A stretch of DNA of 64,000 bases from Streptomyces sp. NRRL F-5126 (GTDB taxonomy: Bacteria > Actinomycetota > Actinomycetes > Streptomycetales > Streptomycetaceae): assembly GCF_000721265.1 (NCBI RefSeq), contig NZ_JOFZ01000002.1:62001-126000 (forward strand). The letters run 5' to 3'. Below are positions 17,946 to 27,102 of this stretch, one piece after another. The stretch's first letter is position 1. Every line of letters starts with the position of its first letter. A program made the position numbers and the translations under genes. The notes beneath the pieces were generated by a model. It made no database searches. It was not told the origin of the DNA and saw nothing but the letters and a program-made list of their open reading frames with translations.

Positions 17946-17983
17946 GGGCCGCCGGCCCCTCTCGGGAGAGGGACCGGCGGCCC
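17946..17983 (-). terminator. Terminator after the solute symporter gene
   Basis: Long hairpin with arms GGGCCGCCGG and CCGGCGGCCC plus an inner CCCTCTC/GAGAGGG stem, 25 bases beyond the symporter stop on the minus strand. Confidence 0.8.
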
Positions 17984-18008
17984 GCGGTGTGCCGCGTGTC
18001 CTGGCGTG

Positions 18009-19628
18009 TCAGTTGACCGGCGCCGGCGGGAGCTCCACCTCGACGTCCTTGTCGCCCGCGTCCGCCGTGTAGTCGGACGCCGTCGTCTCGTCCACGCCCT
18101 CCGGCGCCTTGAAGGCCCGGAAGACGAACGTCAGGACCACCGCGACCAGTACGTTCAGCACGAACGCCGTCATGCCGATGTAGCCGATCTGGCCGATGCC
18201 GGGGATCTCGGCCGACGAGCCGCCGAAGTGCTTCTGCGTCGGGCTCGCGACGCCGTACGCGGCCAGCGTGCCGTAGACCATGCCCGCGGCCCAGCCGACC
18301 AGCAGCGCCCAGCGGTGGAACCAGCGGGTGAACAGGCCGCTGACGATCGCCGGCATCGTCTGGAGGATCCAGATGCCGCCGAGCAGCTGGAAGTTGATCG
18401 CCACGGTCTTGTCCATGCCGAGCACGAAGATCAGGGCGCCGACCTTCACCAACAGCGACACCAGCTTGGCGACCTGGCTCTCCTGCTTGGGCGTCGCGTC
18501 GGGCTTGAAGAACTCCTTGTAGATGTTGCGCGTGAACAGGTTGGCGGCCGCGATCGACATGATCGCCGCCGGCACCAGCGCGCCGATGCCGATCGCCGCG
18601 AACGCCACGCCCGCGAACCAGCTCGGGAACATGTTCTCGAACAGCTGCGGGATGGCGAGCTGGCCGTTCGACACCTTCACTCCTGCCGCGATGGCCATGA
18701 AGCCGAGGATCGCCAGCAGGCCGAGCATCAGCGAGTACAGCGGCAGGATCGTCGTGTTGCGGCGGATCACCTCACGGCTGCGGCTGGAGAGCGTCGCCGT
18801 GATCGAGTGCGGGTACATGAACAGCGCGAGCGCGGAGCCGAGCGCCAGCGTCGCGTACCCCCACTGCCCGGTCGACCCTGGTACGAGCGCGCCCTTCGGC
18901 TTGTGCGTCGCCGTGTTGACCTGCGAGAACGCATGCGCGGCCTTCGAGAAGATGTCGTCGAAGCCGCCGAGCCTGAGCGGGATGTAGATGACCGCCACGA
19001 TGATGACGATGTAGATCAGGCCGTCCTTGACGAAGGCGATCAGCGCCGGCGCGCGCAGCCCGGACACGTACGTGTACGCGGCGAGCACGACGAAGGCGAT
19101 GAACAGCGGCAGGTCCTTGACGAACCAGTTGGTGTCGTCGCCGCCGCCGATGCCCATCACGTCGAGCACGGCCTGGATGCCGACGAGCTGGAGCGCGATG
19201 TACGGCATCGTCGCGAGGATGCCGGTGACGGCGACCGCGAGCGACAGACCCCTCGAACCGAACCGGCCGCGCACGAAGTCGGACGGCGTGACGTAGCCGT
19301 GCCGGTGCGAGACCGACCACAGGCGCGGCAGGAACGTGAAGATCAGCGGGTAGACGAGGATCGTGTAGGGGACGGCGAAGAAGCCGGCGGCGCCCGCCGC
19401 GTAGATCGCCGCGGGTACGGCCACGAACGTGTACGCCGTGTACAGGTCGCCGCCGAGCAGGAACCATGTCACCCACGTGCCGAAGGACCGCCCGCCGAGC
19501 CCCCACTCGTCGAGGCTGTCCTCGTTGGCCGCCTTGCGCCAGCGCGCCGCGAGGAAGCCCATCACGGTCACGGCGAGGAAGAAGAAGATGAAGACGCCGA
19601 GCGCGACGCCGTTGACACCGGTGTTCAT
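18009..19628 (-). CDS. Sodium:solute symporter family permease, MctP-like
   Basis: A 539-residue protein with about 13 membrane helices. The N-terminus reads WGLGGRSFGTWVTWFLLGGD, followed by LYTAYTFVAVPAAIYAAGAA, closely resembling the MctP/MctC branch of SSS permeases that import monocarboxylates such as pyruvate, acetate or propionate. Substrate is inferred from this resemblance. The preceding small DUF3311 membrane gene overlaps its start by ATGA, an arrangement typical of this transporter type; the small protein probably assists or stabilises the permease. Confidence 0.85.
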   Translation of the reverse strand: MNTGVNGVALGVFIFFFLAVTVMGFLAARWRKAANEDSLDEWGLGGRSFGTWVTWFLLGGDLYTAYTFVAVPAAIYAAGAAGFFAVPYTILVYPLIFTFLPRLWSVSHRHGYVTPSDFVRGRFGSRGLSLAVAVTGILATMPYIALQLVGIQAVLDVMGIGGGDDTNWFVKDLPLFIAFVVLAAYTYVSGLRAPALIAFVKDGLIYIVIIVAVIYIPLRLGGFDDIFSKAAHAFSQVNTATHKPKGALVPGSTGQWGYATLALGSALALFMYPHSITATLSSRSREVIRRNTTILPLYSLMLGLLAILGFMAIAAGVKVSNGQLAIPQLFENMFPSWFAGVAFAAIGIGALVPAAIMSIAAANLFTRNIYKEFFKPDATPKQESQVAKLVSLLVKVGALIFVLGMDKTVAINFQLLGGIWILQTMPAIVSGLFTRWFHRWALLVGWAAGMVYGTLAAYGVASPTQKHFGGSSAEIPGIGQIGYIGMTAFVLNVLVAVVLTFVFRAFKAPEGVDETTASDYTADAGDKDVEVELPPAPVN

Positions 19629-19921
19629 CGCGTGCCACCCCCCTCACGCCCGGCACGCGCCGCGGCGCGCGAGCGCTGGTCGTGCTGCCAGAGCTTGTAG
19701 GCCACCACGGTCAGCACCGTGGTGATCAGCACCCACATCAGCTGGTACCAGTAGAAGAACGGGATCCCGATGAACGTCGGGTCGACCTTCGCGTACGAGC
19801 CGACCCACAACATCGCGACGAACGGTATCGCCAGGCAGACGCCGACGACCACGCGCAGCGGGGTGACGACCGGCGGTTTCCCGCCACCCGGGCTCTCGGG
19901 CCCCTCGGGAACATCGGGCAT
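19625..19921 (-). CDS. DUF3311 small membrane protein paired with the symporter
   Basis: A 98-residue protein from ATG 19921 with two hydrophobic segments (VVVGVCLAIPFVAMLWVGSY and MWVLITTVLTVVAYKLW) and a basic C-terminus. A GTG 12 bases earlier (VTEP) is also possible. DUF3311 proteins occur directly upstream of solute symporters in actinobacteria. The stop codon overlaps the symporter start (ATGA), implying coupled translation. Confidence 0.8.
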   Translation of the reverse strand: MPDVPEGPESPGGGKPPVVTPLRVVVGVCLAIPFVAMLWVGSYAKVDPTFIGIPFFYWYQLMWVLITTVLTVVAYKLWQHDQRSRAAARAGREGGGTR

Positions 19922-20152
19922 GGGTTCCGTCACCTCCGCTTGATCACGTGCTATGCGCAGGCAATCTAAGCGCGGGATAAGCGCCACGTCATCCCTTGTC
20001 CGGGTATCGGTACGGACACGGTCCAGCCGGCGGCCCGGCGCAGGGGGATCGCGGGACGGCACGGGAGTGGCCCGCCCGGGCGCGGTTCGGCGATCGTTTT
20101 CACGGCGAGGGCGCGTGGCGCCCGGGCCGCCCGCCCGTGGACGCCCGCCGCG

Positions 20153-21106
<954 letters not shown>

Positions 21107-21108
21107 CT

Positions 21109-21124
21109 AAAGGTCTAGGCCAAC
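21109..21124. promoter_or_regulatory. DasR operator (dre), dasR-dasA intergenic
   Basis: AAAGGTCTAGGCCAAC keeps the GGTCTAG-CCA centre of the dre consensus ACTGGTCTAGACCANT. It lies 11 bases from a second, stronger dre and should serve both dasR and dasA. Confidence 0.8.
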
Positions 21125-21134
21125 CTTCCGGAGT

Positions 21135-21150
21135 ACTGGTCTAAACCATT
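21135..21150. promoter_or_regulatory. DasR operator (dre), strong match
   Basis: ACTGGTCTAAACCATT differs from the dre consensus ACTGGTCTAGACCANT at a single position. It is about 85 bases upstream of the dasA start, in the promoter zone. Confidence 0.92.
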
Positions 21151-21233
21151 AAAGACCAGATCCCGGCCCCAGCAGTACTCGTCGTCAGTTTTCGCAGTGG
21201 GCGGGGGATGCGGGAATCCCTGAGGAGGGTGGC

Positions 21234-22514
21234 GTGAAGCGGAAGCTCATAGGGGCGATCGGTGTCGCGGGGATGATGATCGGGGTCGCCGCATGCGGCG
21301 GATCCGGCGGCAGCGGCGGCAGCAAGGCGAGCGGGGGGGACGCGGGCAATACCATCACCGTGTGGTTGATGAGTGGCTCCAACCCGCCCAACTGGACCAA
21401 GCAGATCAAGGCCGCGTACGAGAAGAAGTACCCCGGCAAGAAGGTCAAGATCGCGGTACAGCAGTGGGACGGCATCCAGCAGAAGCTGACCACCGCGCTG
21501 TCCGAGTCGACCCCGCCGGACGTCATCGAGGTCGGTAACACCCAGACCCCGTACTACGCCGCGACCGGCGGCCTGAAGGACCTCAGCAAGGACAAGGCCA
21601 CGCTCGGCGGCGCCGACTGGCTGCCGGCCATGGCCAAGTCCTCGGTCTACGACGGCAAGCAGATCGCGGTGCCGTGGTATGCGGCCAGCCGCGTCGTCGT
21701 CTACAACAAGAAGATCTGGGCTGACGCCGGCATCAAGTCGACGCCCAAGACGCAGGACGAGCTCTTCGCGGACCTCGGCAAGATCCAGGCCAAGGGCACC
21801 AAGGACGCGCTCTACCTGCCCGGACGCGACTGGTACGCGTTCGACGGCATGCTGCTCGACGCGGGCGCCGACCTCGTCAAGAAGGACGGCGGCAGCTACA
21901 AGGGCAACCTGGACACGCCGCAGGCCGCGCAGGCCATCAAGCTGTACAAGAAGCTCAACTCGTACGGCACGGCGCCCAAGGACAAGGACGAGGCGACGCC
22001 GCAGCAGTCGGACGTCTTCGCCAAGGGCGACGTCGGCGCGTTCATCGGCCTGGGCTGGGAGGCCGCGGGGGCGATCTCCAAGAACCCGAAGCTGAAGGAC
22101 CAGGTCGGCTTCTTCGCGCTGCCGGGCAAGACGGCCGACAAGACCGCCGCGGTCTTCCTCGGCGGTTCCAACCTGGCCATCTCGCAGGGGACCAAGAACC
22201 CCAAGGGCGCGATGAACTTCCTCAAGCTGGCCATGTCGGACAAGTTCGAGGGCGCGCTCGCGAAGGAGGGCGGCATCGTCCCGAACAAGTCGTCGCTCAA
22301 CTCCAACCTCGCGGGCAACGAGTTCGGCACCGTCTCGGCGGCCGCGGCCGCCAACGGCGGTACCACGCCGCTGATCCCCGAGTGGGGCAACGTCGAGAAC
22401 GCGCCCAACCCGATCACCACCCTCTTCATGACGGGCGTGCTGCAGGGTCAGTCCCCGTCGGCGGCGGCCAAGAAGGCCGACACCGAGATGGACAAGCGGC
22501 TCAGCCAGAAGTAA
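21234..22514 (+). CDS. dasA: Chitobiose ABC transporter, substrate-binding lipoprotein
   Basis: GTG 21234 follows GAGGAGG and opens a 426-residue family 1 extracellular sugar-binding protein. A lipoprotein signal peptide ends in the lipobox GVAAC with C21 as the lipidated residue, followed by a Gly/Ser linker. Downstream are ITVWLMSGSNPPNW and the conserved sugar-binding fold. DasA captures N,N'-diacetylchitobiose from chitin breakdown and hands it to DasB-DasC, energised by the shared ATPase MsiK, which is encoded elsewhere. Two dre sites upstream place it under DasR. It is separated from dasB by 182 bases with two strong inverted repeats. Confidence 0.95.
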   Translation: MKRKLIGAIGVAGMMIGVAACGGSGGSGGSKASGGDAGNTITVWLMSGSNPPNWTKQIKAAYEKKYPGKKVKIAVQQWDGIQQKLTTALSESTPPDVIEVGNTQTPYYAATGGLKDLSKDKATLGGADWLPAMAKSSVYDGKQIAVPWYAASRVVVYNKKIWADAGIKSTPKTQDELFADLGKIQAKGTKDALYLPGRDWYAFDGMLLDAGADLVKKDGGSYKGNLDTPQAAQAIKLYKKLNSYGTAPKDKDEATPQQSDVFAKGDVGAFIGLGWEAAGAISKNPKLKDQVGFFALPGKTADKTAAVFLGGSNLAISQGTKNPKGAMNFLKLAMSDKFEGALAKEGGIVPNKSSLNSNLAGNEFGTVSAAAAANGGTTPLIPEWGNVENAPNPITTLFMTGVLQGQSPSAAAKKADTEMDKRLSQK

Positions 22515-22536
22515 CGGTCTGGTGCGCACCAGACCG
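22515..22536 (+). terminator. Inverted repeat directly after dasA
   Basis: CGGTCTGGTGC and GCACCAGACCG arms (11 bases, no spacer) start right after the dasA stop. It probably protects or ends the dasA transcript so that dasA is made in excess over dasBCD. Confidence 0.65.
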
Positions 22537-22550
22537 TAGGAGCCCGAGGG

Positions 22551-22586
22551 GTGTCCTGGCGTGACACGCGTGTCACGCCAGGACAC
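22551..22586. terminator. Perfect 36-base palindrome between dasA and dasB
   Basis: The half GTGTCCTGGCGTGACACG is followed directly by its exact reverse complement. As RNA it would form a very stable hairpin, 14 bases beyond another hairpin at the end of dasA. No T-run follows. A partial terminator or mRNA-stabilising element is likeliest; a protein-binding palindrome is possible. Confidence 0.6.
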
Positions 22587-22696
22587 GACCCGTCGCCCGT
22601 CCGCCCGCCGCGCCGCCCGCCTCCCCGCGGGGTACGGCGGGCGGACGGCGCGCGGACTCACCGATCGCAGCGGACGGTTACGAGGAAGCGAGAAGC

Positions 22697-23713
22697 ATGG
22701 CCGCGCAGTACAGAGGGACGAAGACCAGGGGGCCCGATCCGGCGGCGACCCCGCCCCAGGCCGGCGCCGCGCTCGTCGCCGGCAGCGCGAAGTCCCGCAG
22801 ACCCGCCCGCCCGTCGACCACCGGGCGCGCCTCGCGGTTCCTGCCGTACCTGCTGCTCCTGCCGACGCTCGTGGCCACGGCGGCACTGCTCGGCTACCCG
22901 CTCGTCCGCAACCTGCTGATCTCCTTCCAGACCCTCGAACCGTTCCAGCTGATCCAGCACACCACCGAGTGGAACGGCTTCGGCAACTACGCCGACCAGC
23001 TCACGAGTTCCGACTTCTGGCACACGGCGGGACGCTCGGTCGCGTTCACCGCCGCCAACGTCGTCCTCATCATGGTGGCCGGCACGCTCATCGGGCTGCT
23101 GCTCAAACGGCTCGGCAAGAGGATGCGGCTGCTGCTGTCGATCGGCCTCGTGTTCGCCTGGGCGATGCCGCAGGTCGCCGGCACGACCGTCTACCAGTGG
23201 CTGTTCGACACCCGCAACGGCGTCGTCAACTGGGGCCTGAACGGGCTCGGCTGGCACGCGATGCACAACTACAACTGGCTCGGCCACCAGCTGTCCACGT
23301 TCGCCGTGATCACGCTGATGGTGGTCTGGGGATCGATCCCGTTCGTCGCGCTCAACCTCTTCGCGGGCCTCACGACCGTATCGGCGGAGATCTTCGAGGC
23401 GGCCAGAATGGACGGCGCCAGTGCCTGGCGCACGTTCTGGCAGGTCGTCTTCCCGATACTCAAGCCGTTCTTCCTGTCGACGACGTTCCTTGAGGTCATC
23501 TGGGTCTTCAAGGCGTTCACGCAGGTCTACGCGCTCAACGCGGGCGGCCCCGAGGGGCTCACCGAGACGCTGCCCGTCTACGCCTACGTCGAGGGCTTCG
23601 GCAACCAGCACTTCGGCACAGGCGCCGCCATCTCGATGCTCACCATCGTCATCCTGATGGCCCTGATGTCCTATTACTTCCGTGTCATCCTGAAGCAGGA
23701 GGACGAGCTGTGA
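22697..23713 (+). CDS. dasB: Chitobiose ABC transporter permease
   Basis: A 338-residue MalF-type permease from ATG 22697 (GAGGAAG upstream). After a basic, proline-rich N-terminus of about 50 residues come six hydrophobic segments. The cytoplasmic EAA loop that docks on the ATPase reads EIFEAARMDGASAWRTFWQVVFPILKP near residue 235. It works with DasC as the membrane channel for chitobiose. The stop codon overlaps the dasC start (GTGA). Confidence 0.94.
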   Translation: MAAQYRGTKTRGPDPAATPPQAGAALVAGSAKSRRPARPSTTGRASRFLPYLLLLPTLVATAALLGYPLVRNLLISFQTLEPFQLIQHTTEWNGFGNYADQLTSSDFWHTAGRSVAFTAANVVLIMVAGTLIGLLLKRLGKRMRLLLSIGLVFAWAMPQVAGTTVYQWLFDTRNGVVNWGLNGLGWHAMHNYNWLGHQLSTFAVITLMVVWGSIPFVALNLFAGLTTVSAEIFEAARMDGASAWRTFWQVVFPILKPFFLSTTFLEVIWVFKAFTQVYALNAGGPEGLTETLPVYAYVEGFGNQHFGTGAAISMLTIVILMALMSYYFRVILKQEDEL

Positions 23714-24537
23714 GGCGCTCCCTGGCCGGCCGGCTCTGGCCCAACATCATCGCCGTCGTCCTGTTCATCTTCTTCATCTTCCCCGTGTACTGGATGGTGA
23801 CGACGGCGTTCAAGCCGGACCTGGACATCGTCTCGTCCACGCCGGTCCTCTTCCCGACCCACTGGACGTTCACCCACTTCGTCAAGGCCGTGCACGCGGA
23901 CGGCTTCTGGACGTTCGTCGGCAACAGCTTCTTCGTCACCATCGGCGCGGTGGTGCTCTCGCTGATCGTCGCGACGCTCTCGTCGTTCGCCGTCGCCCGC
24001 ATGCGGTTCAAGGGGCGCAAGGCGTTCATCCTGATGATCATGATGGCGCAGATGGCGCCCTGGGAGGTCCTCACGATCTCCGTCTACCTGATCGTCCGGG
24101 ACGCGAACGCCCTCAACAGCCTGCTGCCGCTGACCCTCTTCTACATGATGATGGTCCTGCCGTTCACGATCTGGACGCTGCGCGGGTTCATCGCCGCGGT
24201 GCCGAAGGAGCTGGAGGAGGCCGCCCTCGTCGACGGCTGCACCCGCTTCCAGTCGTTCGTCAAGGTCGTTCTTCCGCTGCTGGCGCCCGGCCTGATGGCG
24301 ACCTCGCTGTTCGGCTACATCACCGCCTGGAACGAGTACGCCCTCGTGCTGATCCTCAACAAGGACAGCGGCCAGACGCTGACCCTCTGGCTGACGCAGT
24401 TCCAGACCAACTTCGGCGACGACTGGGGCGCCACCATGGCCGCCGCGTCCTTCTTCACCCTGCCCGTCGTCGTGGTCTTCCTCTTCCTCCAGCGGCGAGC
24501 CGGCGGCGGCCTGCTGTCCGGGGCGGTGAAGGGATGA
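23710..24537 (+). CDS. dasC: Chitobiose ABC transporter permease
   Basis: GTG 23710 overlaps the dasB stop and gives 275 residues of MalG type. Six membrane segments are visible, with the EAA motif ELEEAALVDGCTRFQSFVKV near residue 170, followed by LPLLAPG. With DasB it forms the translocation pore. Its end overlaps dasD by ATGA, so dasB, dasC and dasD are translationally linked. Confidence 0.94.
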   Translation: MRRSLAGRLWPNIIAVVLFIFFIFPVYWMVTTAFKPDLDIVSSTPVLFPTHWTFTHFVKAVHADGFWTFVGNSFFVTIGAVVLSLIVATLSSFAVARMRFKGRKAFILMIMMAQMAPWEVLTISVYLIVRDANALNSLLPLTLFYMMMVLPFTIWTLRGFIAAVPKELEEAALVDGCTRFQSFVKVVLPLLAPGLMATSLFGYITAWNEYALVLILNKDSGQTLTLWLTQFQTNFGDDWGATMAAASFFTLPVVVVFLFLQRRAGGGLLSGAVKG

Positions 24538-26051
24538 CCGCCCCCGCAGGCAAGGGTGCCTCCACCCTGGAGCGCGATGCGCTCGCCGTCCTCCAGCCCG
24601 GCTTCGACGGCGCCGAGCCGCCCGACTGGGTGCTGCGCCGCATCGGCGAGGGTCTGGAGTCCGTCGCGATCTTCGGCCGCAACGTCGTCTCGCGCGCGCA
24701 GCTCGCCCGCCTGACCGGGCGGCTGCGCGCGGAGCGCGAGTCCCTGCTGGTGGCCGTCGACGAGGAGGGCGGCGACGTCACCCGCGTCGAGGTCGGCGAG
24801 GGCTCGTCGTTCCCCGGCAACTACGCGCTGGGCTCCGTCGACGACGTCGACCTGACGCGCTCGGTCGCCGCCGAACTCGGCCGCACCCTCGCCGCGTGCG
24901 GCATCGACCACAACTGGGCGCCGTCCGCCGACGTCAACGCGAACCCCGACAACCCGGTCATCGGGGTGCGGGCCTTCGGCGCCGACCCGAAGCTCGTCGC
25001 ACGGCACACCGCCGCCTACGTCGAGGGGCTGCAGAGCGCCGGGGTCGCCGCCTGCACCAAGCACTTCCCCGGACACGGGGACACGGCCGTCGATTCGCAC
25101 CACGCGATGCCCCGCATCGACGTGGGCCTCGACACACTCGCCGCCCGTGACCTGGTGCCCTTCAAGGCGGCCATCGCCGCGGGTACCAAATCCGTCATGA
25201 GTGCGCATATCCTGCTTCCCGCACTCGACCCCGACCGTCCCGGCACCCTCAGCCCGCGGATCCTCACCGGACTGCTGCGCGAGGAGCTGGGGTTCGACGG
25301 GGTGATCGTCACCGACGGCATCGACATGCAGGCCATCGACTCCGCCTACGGCATGGCGCACGGCACCGTCCTCGCCGTCGCGGCGGGCGCCGACGCCATC
25401 TGCGTGGGCGGCGGCCCGTCGGACGAGGGCACCGTGCTGCGGCTGCGCGACGCGCTGGTCGCGGCGGTGCGGAGCGGCGAACTGCCCGAGGAGCGGCTGG
25501 CCGAGGCCGCCGCGCGCGTGCGCGCGCTGGCCGGCTGGACGCTCGGGGCGAGGGGGACCACGGGGCCGGGCGCGGCCGTACAGGAGGGGACCGCGCCCGG
25601 CACCCCGGTGGGCCTCGCGGCCGCGCGGCGCGCGGTACGGGTGACCGGCACGCCGGCGCCGCCCGCCGCCGGCGGGGTGTACGTCGCGTCCCTGAGCCCG
25701 GCGGCCAACATCGCCGTCGGCCCACGGACCCCCTGGGGCGTCGGGCCCGAGCTGGCGGAGCTGCTGCCCGGCACCGGGCACTCCGCGTACACCGAGGACG
25801 CGTACAGCACCGGTGCCGTGCTGGCGGCCGCCGGTGCGCGCCCGCTCGTCGTGGCGGTACGGGACGCGCACCGCCACCCCTGGATGGGGCGGGCGCTGGA
25901 CGAGCTGGTAGCGGCGCGCCCCACCACGACGGTGGTCGAGATGGGGCTCGACCGGTCGCAACCCAGGGGCGCGGTCTACATCGCCACGTGCGGCGCCGCC
26001 CGCGTGTGCGGCCAGGCGGCGGCGGAGGTGATCGCCGGGCGCGCCCTCTGA
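24534..26051 (+). CDS. dasD: Glycoside hydrolase family 3 beta-N-acetylhexosaminidase
   Basis: A 505-residue intracellular GH3 enzyme with no signal peptide. The NagZ-like catalytic loop KHFPGHGDTAVDSHH lies near residues 175-190, and the nucleophile aspartate is in VIVTDGIDMQAI near 260. A second, less conserved domain of about 170 residues follows. It should cleave imported chitobiose to N-acetylglucosamine, feeding NagA and NagB. The start overlaps the dasC stop (ATGA), completing a dasABCD operon under DasR. Confidence 0.93.
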   Translation: MTAPAGKGASTLERDALAVLQPGFDGAEPPDWVLRRIGEGLESVAIFGRNVVSRAQLARLTGRLRAERESLLVAVDEEGGDVTRVEVGEGSSFPGNYALGSVDDVDLTRSVAAELGRTLAACGIDHNWAPSADVNANPDNPVIGVRAFGADPKLVARHTAAYVEGLQSAGVAACTKHFPGHGDTAVDSHHAMPRIDVGLDTLAARDLVPFKAAIAAGTKSVMSAHILLPALDPDRPGTLSPRILTGLLREELGFDGVIVTDGIDMQAIDSAYGMAHGTVLAVAAGADAICVGGGPSDEGTVLRLRDALVAAVRSGELPEERLAEAAARVRALAGWTLGARGTTGPGAAVQEGTAPGTPVGLAAARRAVRVTGTPAPPAAGGVYVASLSPAANIAVGPRTPWGVGPELAELLPGTGHSAYTEDAYSTGAVLAAAGARPLVVAVRDAHRHPWMGRALDELVAARPTTTVVEMGLDRSQPRGAVYIATCGAARVCGQAAAEVIAGRAL

Positions 26052-26082
26052 GGAACGTTCACACACGAACGTACGGACAGCG

Positions 26083-26126
26083 CGACGGTGCCGGGCGGCC
26101 CTTGTGGGGCCTGCCCGGCACCGTCG
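26083..26126. terminator. Bidirectional terminator between dasD and nagB
   Basis: Arms CGACGGTGCCGGGC and GCCCGGCACCGTCG (14 bases, perfect) between two convergent stop codons. Confidence 0.85.
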
Positions 26127-26154
26127 TGTGCGGGTTTCTCCCGCGGGGCCGCTC

Positions 26155-26940
26155 TTACAGGCCCTGCCAGGCGGGCTTGGCCGCGTACGTGGCGCGGAAG
26201 TAGTCCGCCAGCTTCAGCTTGGACGCGGCCGCCTCGTCCACCACGACCGTGGCGTGCGGGTGCAGCTGCAGCGCGGAGGCGGGCACCACGGAGGCGACGG
26301 GCCCCTCCACGGCGAGCGCGACCGCGTCCGCCTTGTTCTCGCCCGTCGCGAGCAGCACGAGGTGCCTGGCCTCCAGGATCGTCCCGATGCCCTGGGTGAT
26401 GACGTGGCGCGGCACCTGCTCGATGTCGCCGCCGAAGAAGCGCGCGTTGTCGACCCGCGTCTGCTCGGTCAGCGTCTTGATGCGCGTACGGGACGCGAGC
26501 GAGGAGCACGGCTCGTTGAAGCCGATGTGCCCGTCGGTGCCGATCCCGAGGAGTTGCAGGTCCACACCGCCCGCGGCGGACAGGGCGCGGTCGTAGGCCA
26601 GGCACGCGGCCCGGACATCGGCGGCGCTGCCGTCGGGCCCCATGAAGGAGTCCTGGCCGAGCCCGAGCGGCTCGACGACCTCGCGCAGCACGACCGAGCG
26701 GTAGGACTCGGGATGCCCCGAGGGCAGGCCCACGTACTCGTCGAGCTGGGCTATCCGCGCCGACGACACGTCGACCTCGCCCGCCTTCACCTTCGCGGTC
26801 AGCGCCCGGTAGACGGGCCCGGGCGTCGAGCCCGTGGCCACGCCCAGCAGGGCGGACGGCGCGGCGCGCAGCAGCGCGGCGATGCTCTGTGCGACGACCT
26901 CGCCGCCGGCGGCGGCGTCTTCGACGATGACGACTTCCAC
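26155..26940 (-). CDS. nagB: Glucosamine-6-phosphate deaminase
   Basis: GTG 26940 has GGGAGA close upstream and yields 261 residues, the normal NagB length; an ATG further upstream lacks this support. Motifs include ATGSTPGPVY (phosphate binding), AQLDEYVGL with the catalytic Asp, and GIGTDGHIGFNEP. The enzyme converts glucosamine-6-phosphate to fructose-6-phosphate and ammonia, removing the DasR effector. A dre operator lies in the divergent promoter region shared with the SIS gene, so both are expected to be DasR-controlled. Confidence 0.95.
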   Translation of the reverse strand: MEVVIVEDAAAGGEVVAQSIAALLRAAPSALLGVATGSTPGPVYRALTAKVKAGEVDVSSARIAQLDEYVGLPSGHPESYRSVVLREVVEPLGLGQDSFMGPDGSAADVRAACLAYDRALSAAGGVDLQLLGIGTDGHIGFNEPCSSLASRTRIKTLTEQTRVDNARFFGGDIEQVPRHVITQGIGTILEARHLVLLATGENKADAVALAVEGPVASVVPASALQLHPHATVVVDEAAASKLKLADYFRATYAAKPAWQGL

Positions 26941-26999
26941 GCTCTCCCTGCCCATCCACGTTGCCGGGTCATAGCTGCCGGGCCGTACCGGGTCCACTA

Positions 27000-27015
27000 T
27001 GTGGTATAGACCAAT
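27000..27015. promoter_or_regulatory. DasR operator (dre), nagB/SIS divergent promoter
   Basis: TGTGGTATAGACCAAT matches the dre consensus ACTGGTCTAGACCANT at 12 of the 15 defined positions and lies 60 bases before nagB and 88 bases before the SIS gene. Confidence 0.85.
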
Positions 27016-27102
27016 TTATCAGACCGGTACGCGCCGCCGGATGGCGGGGCCGCTTCCGCCCGTGGTCGACTGGGAGAACACCAGACGGCGTGGAGGCGGC
27101 AC

